Source: Acidobacteriaceae bacterium
Lineage (GTDB): Bacteria; Acidobacteriota; Terriglobia; Terriglobales; Acidobacteriaceae
Assembly (NCBI GenBank): GCA_003162255.1
Contig: PMMJ01000365.1
Span: forward strand, 1-5,478
Reading direction: 5' to 3'
DNA length: 5,478 nucleotides
This document shows positions 1 through 5,386 of this stretch, one piece after another. Made by a program: the position numbers and the translations under genes. The notes under the pieces are model-generated. The model had not been told where the DNA came from. It saw only the letters and a list, made by a program, of their open reading frames with translations, and ran no database searches. How positions within the stretch are numbered: the stretch's first letter is position 1; every line of letters starts with the position of its first letter.

Positions 1-473
1 GCCAGGCAATTCGTGGTGCAGGAAGCGTTCGAGACGATGTGGTGTTTGGCGGGATCGTACTTCTCTTCGTTCACGCCGAGTACGACTGTGAAGTCTTCGT
101 TCTTCGCGGGGGCGGTGATGATGACCTTTTTCACAGAGCCGCGCAGATGCTTCTTCGCTTCGTTGGCGTCGGTGAACTTTCCAGTGGACTCGATGACGAT
201 TTGAGCTCCGACGGACTCCCAGGGCAGGACGGAGGGATCTTTTTCCTTGAAAACCTTAATGACTTTGCCGTCGACGGAAATGCTGTCCGGGCCGGCAGTG
301 ATCTTGTTCGGCAGGTTCCCGAGGATCGAGTCGTACTTGAGCAGGTGAGCCAGCGTCTTGGGATCGGTGAGATCGTTGACAGCGACGAAATCGATGTTCT
401 TGTCGGTGAGCGCGGTGCGCAGAACGTTGCGCCCGATGCGTCCAAATCCATTAATGCCAACTTTTACGGCCAT
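1..473 (-). CDS. gap: Type I glyceraldehyde-3-phosphate dehydrogenase, 5' part (runs off left edge)
   Basis: This cytoplasmic glycolytic/gluconeogenic enzyme converts glyceraldehyde-3-phosphate, NAD and phosphate to 1,3-bisphosphoglycerate. Reading the minus strand from the ATG at 473 gives 157 complete residues of a protein normally about 335 long. The Rossmann dinucleotide motif NGFGRIGR is at residues 8-15. Asp34 followed by Leu (VNDL) is the usual signature of NAD rather than NADP preference. ESTGKF is at 95-100. The active-site motif SNASCTTNC is at 148-156, with catalytic Cys152. The start is fixed by a GGAGG ribosome binding site (478-482) five bases upstream and by the canonical N-terminus MAVKVGINGFGR. 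The remaining catalytic domain, including the catalytic His, lies outside the window. The gene is 173 bp downstream of the PPOX gene on the same strand and appears to have its own promoter. The identification is essentially certain; only the truncation by the window edge limits it. Confidence 0.97.
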   Translation of the reverse strand, partial: MAVKVGINGFGRIGRNVLRTALTDKNIDFVAVNDLTDPKTLAHLLKYDSILGNLPNKITAGPDSISVDGKVIKVFKEKDPSVLPWESVGAQIVIESTGKFTDANEAKKHLRGSVKKVIITAPAKNEDFTVVLGVNEEKYDPAKHHIVSNASCTTNCL

Positions 474-535
474 GGTGCCTCCAAAAGGAAAATTTTAATT
501 GCCCAAAAATGTGCAGCAGCTTTAAACAACATTCA

Positions 536-565
536 ATGGTAACAGGGTCGAGCAGCCAGCGTAAA
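536..565 (-). promoter_or_regulatory. Putative sigma-70-type promoter of gap
   Basis: On the minus strand an extended -10 element TGTTACCAT (TACCAT at 541-536, TG at 544-543) is preceded, with an 18-base spacer, by TTTACG (565-560), which matches four of six bases of the -35 consensus. Transcription would start near 529 and give a leader of about 55 nt that carries an AT-rich stretch and then the GGAGG site of gap. It was found by eye only; no start-site data are available. Confidence 0.4.
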
Positions 566-646
566 TGTCACGGGGTCGGCGGGCAACTTCCGCAATTGGA
601 ACACTACTCGACACAGCGGGCAGCGAGCACAGCGGCGGAAGTGAAT

Positions 647-1006
647 TCATGCGAGCGTGATCTCTATGTAGGTGTCGGTGTTGCGCCACAGAAAGGGAAC
701 CCGGGCGAGCCAGTATTTTGCTTTGATCGCCTGGCGGACGCGAGCGCACTCTTCCGGCGGCAGGATGCGAACGGTCACGGAAAATTCGGGGCCGGTGATT
801 TTTCCGCGCATGGTGCAGGGAGCGATCTTGACTTGCGGGTTATTGCGTATGCGCTTGCATTTTCCCAGCTTGCTGTTGGTCATGAAGTAGAGCTTATCGT
901 CGTATTCGGCAAACCAGACGGGGGTGTAGACGGCAACGCCGCTTTTTCGGAAAGTCGCGAGACTGATGTAGCGCTGGCCGTGAATTTCTGCGGGGATAGT
1001 AGCCAT
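647..1006 (-). CDS. PPOX-class split-barrel oxidoreductase (Rv2061-like, probable F420- or flavin-dependent)
   Basis: This 119-residue protein resembles the short PPOX class (pyridoxamine-phosphate-oxidase-like split beta-barrel), in particular the group described around mycobacterial Rv2061. Recognisable pieces are YISLATFRKSG at residues 13-23 (first strands), TPVWFAEYDDKLYFMTN at 28-44, the basic cofactor-phosphate-binding stretch GKCKRIRNNPQVKIAPC at 48-64, GPEF at 72-75, and a C-terminal helix ARVRQAIKAKY at 88-98. Such proteins bind F420, FMN or haem as dimers in the cytoplasm and reduce small molecules; the cofactor cannot be decided here. The length is normal for the family. ATG1006 is the only ATG, GTG or TTG after the upstream in-frame stop, so the start is secure although there is no Shine-Dalgarno sequence. 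The gene lies 106 bp downstream of the MFS exporter on the same strand, so co-transcription is possible, but a -10 element sits immediately before its start. Confidence 0.85.
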   Translation of the reverse strand: MATIPAEIHGQRYISLATFRKSGVAVYTPVWFAEYDDKLYFMTNSKLGKCKRIRNNPQVKIAPCTMRGKITGPEFSVTVRILPPEECARVRQAIKAKYWLARVPFLWRNTDTYIEITLA

Positions 1007-1012
1007 GCGGAT

Positions 1013-1018
1013 ATTGTA
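1013..1018 (-). promoter_or_regulatory. -10 element placed for a leaderless PPOX transcript
   Basis: TACAAT on the minus strand (1018-1013) ends exactly six bases before the ATG at 1006. This is the spacing expected if transcription starts at the A of the start codon. No Shine-Dalgarno sequence exists between them (ATCCGC). No convincing -35 hexamer is visible 16-18 bases upstream. Confidence 0.4.
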
Positions 1019-1052
1019 AAGCGTGGCGATGGACTCTTGCCGGGGAGAGCAT

Positions 1053-1076
1053 GTGAGAGGACGGGCGTCTCTTCAC
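1053..1076. repeat. Imperfect inverted repeat between the MFS and PPOX genes
   Basis: GTGAGAGGACG (1053-1063) and CGTCTCTTCAC (1066-1076) form an imperfect dyad around a two-base centre, with the outer four and inner four positions perfect. There is no run of T on either side, so it is not a convincing intrinsic terminator for the MFS gene. It sits about 35 bp upstream of the PPOX -10 element and could be an operator half-site pair or chance. Confidence 0.25.
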
Positions 1077-1112
1077 CAGTCATGTCTCCAAATCGCGCAA
1101 GCTCACCGCTTC

Positions 1113-2318
1113 TCAAAGCGCAGCCAGCCGCCGTTGGATCAGCAGGAAGTAAAGGGCCACCAGAATAATCAGGAATCCGTTCACACTGAGCACCACCGGG
1201 GCCGTAAACACGGGAACGAGCCATCCCGACAACAGATTTCCCATCGGCATGCCGCCGCGGAATGCGAAGTTGTAGACGCTCATCACCCGGCCGCGCATTT
1301 CATTGGTGGTAATCAACTGCACCAGTGAATTCACGGTGGCAAAAACCGCCATCATGGATGCGCCCACGAGCACGATGAAGACCTCGCTAACCGGCAGCGA
1401 CTTCGAAAGAGCAAATCCGGAGATGCCCGCGCCGAGGCACGCCAGCGCCCCCAGAGCGACACGCCCCTTTCTTTTCATATTGCCCTTGCTGGCGATGGCC
1501 AGCGAGCCGCAAATCGAGCCGAGTCCCATAAGCGCCAGGAGATTGCCGTAGGTTTCCGGACCGCGATGGAAGATGTCCTTCACGAATACCGGAAGGTAGG
1601 TGCGCAGGGGCATGCTCAAAGCGGTCATGCAGAAAGCGAGCACGATCAGCGCTTCCATCGAACTCTGCTTGCGGGCGAACTGAATGCCCTGCTTCAGGCT
1701 GGTGAAGATCGACTCCGTGGTCTTCAGCGGCAGGAAGCGGGCCCGGATGATCAACAGCGACACGATGGGCGCCAGGAAGGAAAGCGCGTTCAGGCCGAAG
1801 CACCACTTCTCTCCCAGCTTCGCTAAAGCTTGCCCGGCGAGTGCGGGCCCGACCATGACCGCCACGTTGAACTGGATCGAATTCAGCGCGATGGCGTTCG
1901 GCATGTCTTCCTTCTCGACCAGGGTGGGAATCAGCGCCTGGTAGGCCGGAGCGCCGAAGGCCTGGGCCAAACCGGAAACGAACGAAAGGCACAGGATGTG
2001 CCAGACGTGTACCTGGCCAGTTGTCACCAGAATGGTGAGCAGTCCGGCGGTAGTCATCTGCACATATTGGGAGGCGAGCAGAATCTTCCGGCGCTCCACC
2101 CGATCGGCCACCACGCCACCGATCAAAGAGAACAGGAAGATGGGAATGCCGCCGAGAAACTGATCCAGCGCCAGCAAGAACGCGGAGTGGCTGAGTCGGT
2201 AGATCAGCCAGCCTTGCGCCACGATCTGCATCCAGGTGCCAATGCTGGAGGTGCAGGCGCCAAACCACATCAGGCGGAAATCGCGATATTGAAATGCTTT
2301 AAAGACCCGGCCAATCAC
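1113..2318 (-). CDS. MFS transporter, MFS_3 / EntS-like exporter
   Basis: This is an inner-membrane proton-coupled exporter of the major facilitator superfamily, of the MFS_3 type that includes the enterobactin exporter EntS and macrolide efflux pumps; the substrate is unknown. With the GTG at 2318 it has 401 residues, the usual length. FQYRDFRLMWFGACTSSIG (residues 9-27) leads into helix 1. Motif A, GGVVADRVERRK, is at 67-78 in the loop after helix 2. GLAQAFGAPAYQALIP is at 116-131. The second-half signature RGRVMSVYNFAFRGGMPMGN at 342-361 is typical of the family. About twelve hydrophobic segments are apparent, and the protein ends in a short basic tail, QRRLAAL. An upstream in-frame GTG at 2363 would add 15 atypical residues but has no ribosome binding site and follows a stop directly, whereas GTG2318 has GGAGA eight bases upstream, so 2318 is preferred. 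The gene is divergent from the aldo/keto reductase. Confidence 0.92.
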   Translation of the reverse strand: MIGRVFKAFQYRDFRLMWFGACTSSIGTWMQIVAQGWLIYRLSHSAFLLALDQFLGGIPIFLFSLIGGVVADRVERRKILLASQYVQMTTAGLLTILVTTGQVHVWHILCLSFVSGLAQAFGAPAYQALIPTLVEKEDMPNAIALNSIQFNVAVMVGPALAGQALAKLGEKWCFGLNALSFLAPIVSLLIIRARFLPLKTTESIFTSLKQGIQFARKQSSMEALIVLAFCMTALSMPLRTYLPVFVKDIFHRGPETYGNLLALMGLGSICGSLAIASKGNMKRKGRVALGALACLGAGISGFALSKSLPVSEVFIVLVGASMMAVFATVNSLVQLITTNEMRGRVMSVYNFAFRGGMPMGNLLSGWLVPVFTAPVVLSVNGFLIILVALYFLLIQRRLAAL

Positions 2319-2325
2319 CTTGCCG

Positions 2326-2330
2326 TCTCC
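2326..2330 (-). promoter_or_regulatory. Ribosome binding site that decides the MFS start
   Basis: GGAGA on the minus strand (2330-2326) lies eight bases before GTG2318. The alternative GTG at 2363 is preceded by CTAACAC with no purine-rich site. This favours the 401-residue form over the 416-residue form. Confidence 0.6.
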
Positions 2331-2346
2331 GTGGGCTCGTAGAAGC

Positions 2347-2370
2347 CTAACATGCGGTTTCACGTGTTAG
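2347..2370. promoter_or_regulatory. Interrupted inverted repeat upstream of MFS gene, possible operator
   Basis: CTAACATG (2347-2354) and CGTGTTAG (2363-2370) form an inverted repeat matching at seven of eight positions, separated by eight bases. It is centred about 40 bp upstream of the preferred MFS start, inside the divergent MFS/aldo-keto reductase intergenic region. The size and symmetry fit a dimeric repressor site (TetR- or MarR-like), but no regulator gene is in the window. If the longer MFS start were used, the repeat would straddle its start codon. Confidence 0.35.
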
Positions 2371-2430
2371 ACGCGACAGAGATGGATTTGTTGAGAACTG
2401 ACAATCGTCTGCTGCGGCAGAAGCCGGCAC

Positions 2431-2454
2431 AACTCCTCGATCACAAACTCCTCG
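2431..2454 (+). repeat. Tandem direct repeat AACTCCTCG, complementary to the downstream ribosome binding site
   Basis: AACTCCTCG occurs at 2431-2439 and again at 2446-2454, a 15-bp period. The shared CTCCTCG is the exact reverse complement of CGAGGAG at 2505-2511, which is the ribosome binding site of the aldo/keto reductase. If transcription begins upstream of 2431, either copy could pair with that site. A further short inverted repeat, CTCGC (2451-2455) with GCGAG (2465-2469), overlaps the second copy. The repeat is directly visible; the regulatory role is inference. Confidence 0.4.
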
Positions 2455-2494
2455 CAACTCTGTGGCGAGAACAGCTCGGAGCATTTTCGTGCGC

Positions 2495-2512
2495 TAAAAT
2501 TCCCCGAGGAGA
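2495..2512 (+). promoter_or_regulatory. Ribosome binding site and possible -10 of the aldo/keto reductase
   Basis: AGGAGA (2507-2512) is a strong Shine-Dalgarno sequence placed just before ATG2516. TAAAAT (2495-2500) resembles a -10 hexamer, but it would give a leader of only about nine bases and has no recognisable -35 element. Either the promoter lies further upstream or this is a weak, short-leader promoter. The ribosome binding site is reliable; the -10 element is not. Confidence 0.45.
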
Positions 2513-2515
2513 CTT

Positions 2516-3481
2516 ATGCAGACTCGACGGCTAGGCAACTCGGACTTGGAGATCACTCCCATCGGTGTGGGCGCATGGGCGATGGGCGGCGGCGACTGGG
2601 CCTTCTCCTGGGGACGGCAGGAGGACGAGAAATCGATTGCGGCGATCCACGTGGCGCTCGATGCCGGCGTCAACTGGATCGATACCGCGGCCGTGTACGG
2701 ACTGGGGCACTCGGAAGAGGTCGTCGGCAAAGCGATCGCGGGACGTGCACACCGTCCCTACGTTTTTACCAAATGCAGCTTGGTGTGGAACGACCAGCGC
2801 GAGATCGGGCACAGCCTGAAGGCTGCCTCCGTGCGCCGCGAGCTGGAAGCGAGCTTGCGGCGACTGCGGGTGGATGCGATCGATCTCTACCAGATCCACT
2901 GGCCTGATCCCGAGCCCGAGGTTGAAGAAGGTTGGCAGACGCTGGCCCAATTCCAAAAGGAAGGCAAGGTCCGTTACATTGGCGTGTCGAACTTCAATGT
3001 AGTCCAGATGAAGCGGGTCGAGAGGATCGCGGCGATCACCTCGCTGCAGCCGAACTACAACATCGTGACCCGCAACATCGAAAAGGAAGTTCTGCCATTT
3101 TGTCGTGAACGGCAAATCGGCGTCATCGTTTACTCCCCGATGAAGTCGGGATTGCTGACCGGCAAAATGACACGCGAGCGGATCGCGTCGCTGCCGCCAG
3201 ACGACTTCCGCCCGAGAACCGCCAGTTTTAAGGAACCCCTGCTGACTCGCAACCTTGGGGTGGTAGAAGTCCTGCGCGGGATCGGTGCGCGTCACAGCCG
3301 CACGCCGGGTGAGGTTGCGATAGCCTGGGCGCTGCGCGATCCCGTCGTCACCGGGGCGATTGTGGGTATGCGTTCTGCCGAGCAGGCGAAGCAGATCGTG
3401 CGCGCGGCGGAATTCCGTTTGAGTCCCGATGAGATTCTCGAGATCGAGGAGTATCTCAAGGCGCATCCAGTTGCTGCATGA
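2516..3481 (+). CDS. Aldo/keto reductase (AKR11/YhdN-IolS-like)
   Basis: This cytoplasmic NADPH-dependent oxidoreductase of the aldo/keto reductase superfamily interconverts aldehydes or ketones and alcohols; the natural substrate is unknown. At 321 residues it has normal full length for the (beta/alpha)8 barrel. The catalytic tetrad is complete: Asp56 and Tyr61 in WIDTAAVYG, Lys86 in FTKCS, and His128 in QIHWPD. GVSNF is at 156-160, LQPNYN at 177-182 and YSPMKSGLLTGK at 206-217. The C-terminal cofactor loop is GMRSAEQ at 284-290. Together these resemble the Bacillus YhdN/IolS-like group (AKR11). ATG2516 is chosen because of the strong AGGAGA site and the standard N-terminus MQTRRLGNSDLEITPIGVGAWAM. 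The gene is divergent from the MFS exporter and convergent with the hypothetical gene beyond it, so it is probably monocistronic. No residue expected for catalysis is missing. Confidence 0.95.
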   Translation: MQTRRLGNSDLEITPIGVGAWAMGGGDWAFSWGRQEDEKSIAAIHVALDAGVNWIDTAAVYGLGHSEEVVGKAIAGRAHRPYVFTKCSLVWNDQREIGHSLKAASVRRELEASLRRLRVDAIDLYQIHWPDPEPEVEEGWQTLAQFQKEGKVRYIGVSNFNVVQMKRVERIAAITSLQPNYNIVTRNIEKEVLPFCRERQIGVIVYSPMKSGLLTGKMTRERIASLPPDDFRPRTASFKEPLLTRNLGVVEVLRGIGARHSRTPGEVAIAWALRDPVVTGAIVGMRSAEQAKQIVRAAEFRLSPDEILEIEEYLKAHPVAA

Positions 3482-3627
3482 TTGCGGTTGAGAATCGGTT
3501 GGGTCCGAGGAGGCCCGGCACGCGACTCTCTCGCGATACCACAGTTTGCACGGCGCTGCTTGGCGTATTCCGAACGGAAAGGCACTACAAGCGAAGAAAT
3601 CTAAGATCCAGTCGCCGCCGCTTAGGC

Positions 3628-3954
3628 TTAAACCACAGGGCGGACTGCGGCTTCCTTGACGAATCGTTCCATTACCTTCATCCGTTCAGAAGGCAACGGC
3701 GCATAGGAGGCTGCGCAGCTGTTGGAAGACGTGAGACCGCCTTCGATGGCGTCCAAAGCAGATACGGAGCGTCCCAGCACGGTCAGAAGATATTTTTGAG
3801 CGATAGGCCGGTCTGCGGGATGGATGAGACTCCACCAGCGGCAGATTGATTCCTGCACCTCTGCTTCTGTCTTCTCGCCGGCTACCAAGGCGTCGATCAA
3901 CCGGTAGACCTTGCTCTTGATCGCATGGTACGAAACTGACACTTCTTGCGGCAT
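3628..3954 (-). CDS. Hypothetical protein, 108 residues, unrecognised
   Basis: I do not recognise a family. The reading frame gives a compact soluble protein with no signal peptide or membrane segment. A helical N-terminal half (SKVYRLIDALVAGEKTEAEV, 14-33) leads to the distinctive SICRWWSLIHPADRPIAQKY (36-55) and LLTVLGRSVSALDAIEGGL (56-74). A Ser/Ala-rich linker follows, and a final charged helix (SERMKVMERFVKEAAV, 89-104). The composition looks like a real folded protein, unlike the overlapping frames. ATG3954 is preferred: AGGA lies eight bases upstream. The earlier in-frame ATG at 3984 follows a TAG directly and lacks a ribosome binding site; it would give 118 residues. The gene stands alone, convergent with the aldo/keto reductase (146 bp between stops) and divergent from kdsD. 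The main doubt is whether it is expressed at all. Confidence 0.6.
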   Translation of the reverse strand: MPQEVSVSYHAIKSKVYRLIDALVAGEKTEAEVQESICRWWSLIHPADRPIAQKYLLTVLGRSVSALDAIEGGLTSSNSCAASYAPLPSERMKVMERFVKEAAVRPVV

Positions 3955-4035
3955 AGGAAAGGTCCTGGACGATGTCCCCAACATCTAGACAGCAATTCGT
4001 GAGCCAAACTGTTAATGCCTGCAAAAGCAGACCTT

Positions 4036-4050
4036 AGCCTCTTTGAGGCT
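4036..4050. repeat. Perfect hairpin AGCCTC-TTT-GAGGCT
   Basis: This is a six-base perfect inverted repeat with a three-base loop. No T-run follows on either strand, so it is not a normal terminator. It overlaps the only ribosome binding site candidate (GAGG, 4045-4048) of the doubtful ORF starting at 4054. It is also about 80-95 bp upstream of the hypothetical gene on the other strand, where it could be a protein-binding site. Confidence 0.35.
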
Positions 4051-4326
4051 TCCATGAATGGGAGAAACGAGGGTCTCGGATATGAAATCTGGAAAGGCCG
4101 GTACTTGGTGGTGCCCGCTGGGGGCGGTTTTCGCCGTGCTTGGCGCGGTCTCGATACAGCGGTCAGGAGCCCTCTCCGTAGGCCGGCGTTCACCACCAAA
4201 ACGGACTTGCCAAGAATGCAATAGCGAGTTTTCACCCACATATCGCCGGCGGGTGGGTGGCGTCGGGGCTGTGAAATGAAGATGACCCGACAGCACGATC
4301 ATCGCCGATGTTCCGGTTCCTTCTGC

Positions 4327-4332
4327 TAACAT
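4327..4332 (+). promoter_or_regulatory. Possible -10 element of kdsD
   Basis: TAACAT ends nine bases before the kdsD ATG. Transcription would then start at about 4338-4340 and give a leader of only two to four bases. No Shine-Dalgarno sequence is present (TCCCCTTTC precedes the ATG), which fits a leaderless or near-leaderless message. There is no clear -35 element. TTTCATGAAA at 4338-4347 is a perfect 10-bp palindrome spanning the start codon. Confidence 0.3.
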
Positions 4333-4341
4333 TCCCCTTTC

Positions 4342-5361
4342 ATGAAACACGTGGGCGAAAACGTGGTGCGCATCGAGGCCGAGGCGTTGCGGGCGCTGGC
4401 GGACCGACTGGCGGGCCCTATGGCTGCGGACTTCAACCGGGCGCTGGAACTGATGTTCGACTGCCTGGGCCGTGTGGTCGTGACCGGGATGGGGAAGAGC
4501 GGGCTCATCGCTCGCAAGATCGCGGCTACATTAAGTTCAACCGGTTCGCCGGCGCTCTACCTGCATCCGGTGGAAGCGCTGCATGGCGATCTGGGAATGA
4601 TCGTCCGGGGCGATCTTGTGCTGGCGCTCTCGGCCAGCGGCGAGACGGAAGAAATTCTGCAGTTGGTGGCGACGATCAAACGGTTGCAGGTGCCGCTGAT
4701 CAGCATGACTTGCGACGACATTGCTGCAGACTCAGCGGGCGGGGGCGCCCGCTCCACACTTGCTTCCACTCTGGCATCCTCTGCCGACGTTGCGTTGGAT
4801 TGTTCGATTTCCCAGGAAGCTTGTTCGCTCGGGCTTGCCCCTACCGCTTCGACCACGACCATGCTGGCTCTGGGCGATGCGCTGGCAGTCGCGCTTTCGG
4901 AAAAACGCGGGTTCAAGGAAGAGGACTTTGCCAACCTGCATCCCGGGGGAAAGCTGGGCAAACGGCTGGCGCGAGTCGAATCGTTGATGCACTCCGGGGA
5001 CGCGATTCCGCGGGTGACGGCGCAGACGAAGATGCCGGACGTGATCTACGAGATGTCGCGCAAGAAACTGGGCATGACCGCCGTGGTCGAGGGCGATCGT
5101 TTGCTGGGAGTGATCAGCGACGGCGATCTGAGGCGACTGCTGGAGCAGCGCGGCAAGGACGCGCTCGACCTGACCGCGGGGGTTTGCATGACGCGGACTC
5201 CGAAGACCATTGGACCGCGGGAGTTCGCCGCTACCGCACTAGCGCGCATGGAAGAGATGAAGATCACGTCGCTGGTTGTGGTGGACAGAATCGCGGACAA
5301 CGACCAGCGCTTGCTGGGGATCTTGCACCTGCACGATCTTTGGGGCACGGAGATGGTGTAG
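4342..5361 (+). CDS. kdsD: D-arabinose-5-phosphate isomerase, KdsD/KpsF/GutQ family
   Basis: This cytoplasmic enzyme interconverts D-ribulose-5-phosphate and D-arabinose-5-phosphate, the first step of Kdo synthesis for lipopolysaccharide inner core. It is 339 residues long, slightly over the usual 320-330. The N-terminal SIS domain (about 40-205) has VVVTGMGKSG (45-54), the LHPVEALHGDLGM stretch (74-86), LSASGETEE (96-104) and LHPGGKLGK (199-207). Two CBS domains follow, at about 212-273 (ending GVISDGDLRR) and 278-336 (ending LGILHLHDLW). From recalled E. coli KdsD numbering, the catalytic-site residues K59, H88, E111, E152 and H193 correspond to K52, H81, E104, E159 and H200, so all are present. 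The offset changes by 14 between E104 and E159, which marks an insertion. ATG4342 is the first start after an in-frame TAA (4327-4329), without a ribosome binding site. The symbol reflects family; kpsF or gutQ paralogues cannot be excluded from sequence alone. Confidence 0.95.
   Translation: MKHVGENVVRIEAEALRALADRLAGPMAADFNRALELMFDCLGRVVVTGMGKSGLIARKIAATLSSTGSPALYLHPVEALHGDLGMIVRGDLVLALSASGETEEILQLVATIKRLQVPLISMTCDDIAADSAGGGARSTLASTLASSADVALDCSISQEACSLGLAPTASTTTMLALGDALAVALSEKRGFKEEDFANLHPGGKLGKRLARVESLMHSGDAIPRVTAQTKMPDVIYEMSRKKLGMTAVVEGDRLLGVISDGDLRRLLEQRGKDALDLTAGVCMTRTPKTIGPREFAATALARMEEMKITSLVVVDRIADNDQRLLGILHLHDLWGTEMV
4734..4753. repeat. GC-rich perfect palindrome inside the kdsD insertion
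   Basis: AGCGGGCG (4734-4741) and CGCCCGCT (4746-4753) form an eight-base perfect inverted repeat around a GGGG loop, within codons 131-138 of kdsD (SAGGGARS). It lies in the extra 14 residues relative to E. coli KdsD. The codons around it (GCT, GCA, TCA, ACA, CTT, ACT) are more A/T-ending than most of the gene. It may be a short dispersed palindromic element inserted in frame; that origin is inference. Confidence 0.55.
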
Positions 5362-5367
5362 CGATGC

Positions 5368-5386
5368 GGGCCCCGTGAAGGGGCTC
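5368..5386 (+). terminator. Weak hairpin after kdsD, possible terminator
   Basis: GGGCCCC (5368-5374) pairs with GGGGCTC (5380-5386) across a GTGAA loop, giving seven pairs with one G-U, starting seven bases after the kdsD stop. Only TGCTTT follows, so the U-tract is poor. It may act as a Rho-independent or attenuating structure, or be part of the repeat-like DNA that follows. Confidence 0.35.

Larger units (their letters stand above)
3955..4341. other. Intergenic region with hairpins and two doubtful short ORFs
   Basis: This stretch of about 390 bp separates the divergent hypothetical gene and kdsD. It holds a perfect 6-bp hairpin (4036-4050), a 7-bp inverted repeat CACCCAC/GTGGGTG (4233-4239 and 4253-4259), and a 6-bp one GTCGGG/CCCGAC (4262-4267 and 4286-4291). 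Two short plus-strand ORFs have passable ribosome binding sites. The first, 4054-4224 (56 aa), starts MNGRNEGLGYEIWKGRYLVV and has GAGG at 4045-4048. The second, 4082-4279 (65 aa), has GAGGG at 4069-4073, a short hydrophobic segment (WWCPLGAVFAVLGAVSI, 9-25) and CQEC at 43-46. They overlap in different frames, so at most one is likely real. A minus-strand frame through the same DNA looks like non-coding translation. I annotate no confident gene here. Confidence 0.5.

Noticed and set aside
39..542. Plus-strand 167-residue ORF at the left end
   Set aside because: It is antisense to the unmistakable gap reading frame and resembles no protein; the gap frame explains the DNA.
509..1168. Plus-strand 219-residue ORF over the PPOX gene
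   Set aside because: It covers the PPOX gene on the opposite strand and the flanking spacers; the composition is that of an antisense shadow.
1387..2268. Minus-strand 293-residue ORF in another frame of the MFS gene
   Set aside because: It is a GC-rich alternate frame, rich in Arg, Gly and His, with no membrane or domain pattern; the MFS frame has clear family motifs.
2531..3466. Minus-strand 311-residue ORF antisense to the aldo/keto reductase
   Set aside because: It is long only because of codon bias in the sense gene, which has a complete catalytic tetrad.
3521..3579. Small inverted repeats (CGCGA/TCGCG and TTCCG/CGGAA) between the convergent reductase and hypothetical genes as terminators
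   Set aside because: The stems are only five pairs and neither is followed by a T-run, so they are likely chance in GC-rich DNA.
3478..3849. Plus-strand 123-residue ORF overlapping the hypothetical gene and the reductase stop
   Set aside because: It is rich in Arg and Cys with no folded-protein pattern; the minus-strand frame at 3628-3954 looks more protein-like and has a better ribosome binding site.
4012..4350. Minus-strand 112-residue ORF upstream of kdsD
   Set aside because: It runs across the kdsD start region, has no ribosome binding site I can see, and its Pro/Thr/Arg-rich sequence looks like translated non-coding DNA.
4308..5378. Plus-strand 356-residue ORF in another frame across kdsD
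   Set aside because: It is dominated by Gly, Arg and Ala and has no motifs, while the kdsD frame has SIS and CBS domains with all active-site residues.
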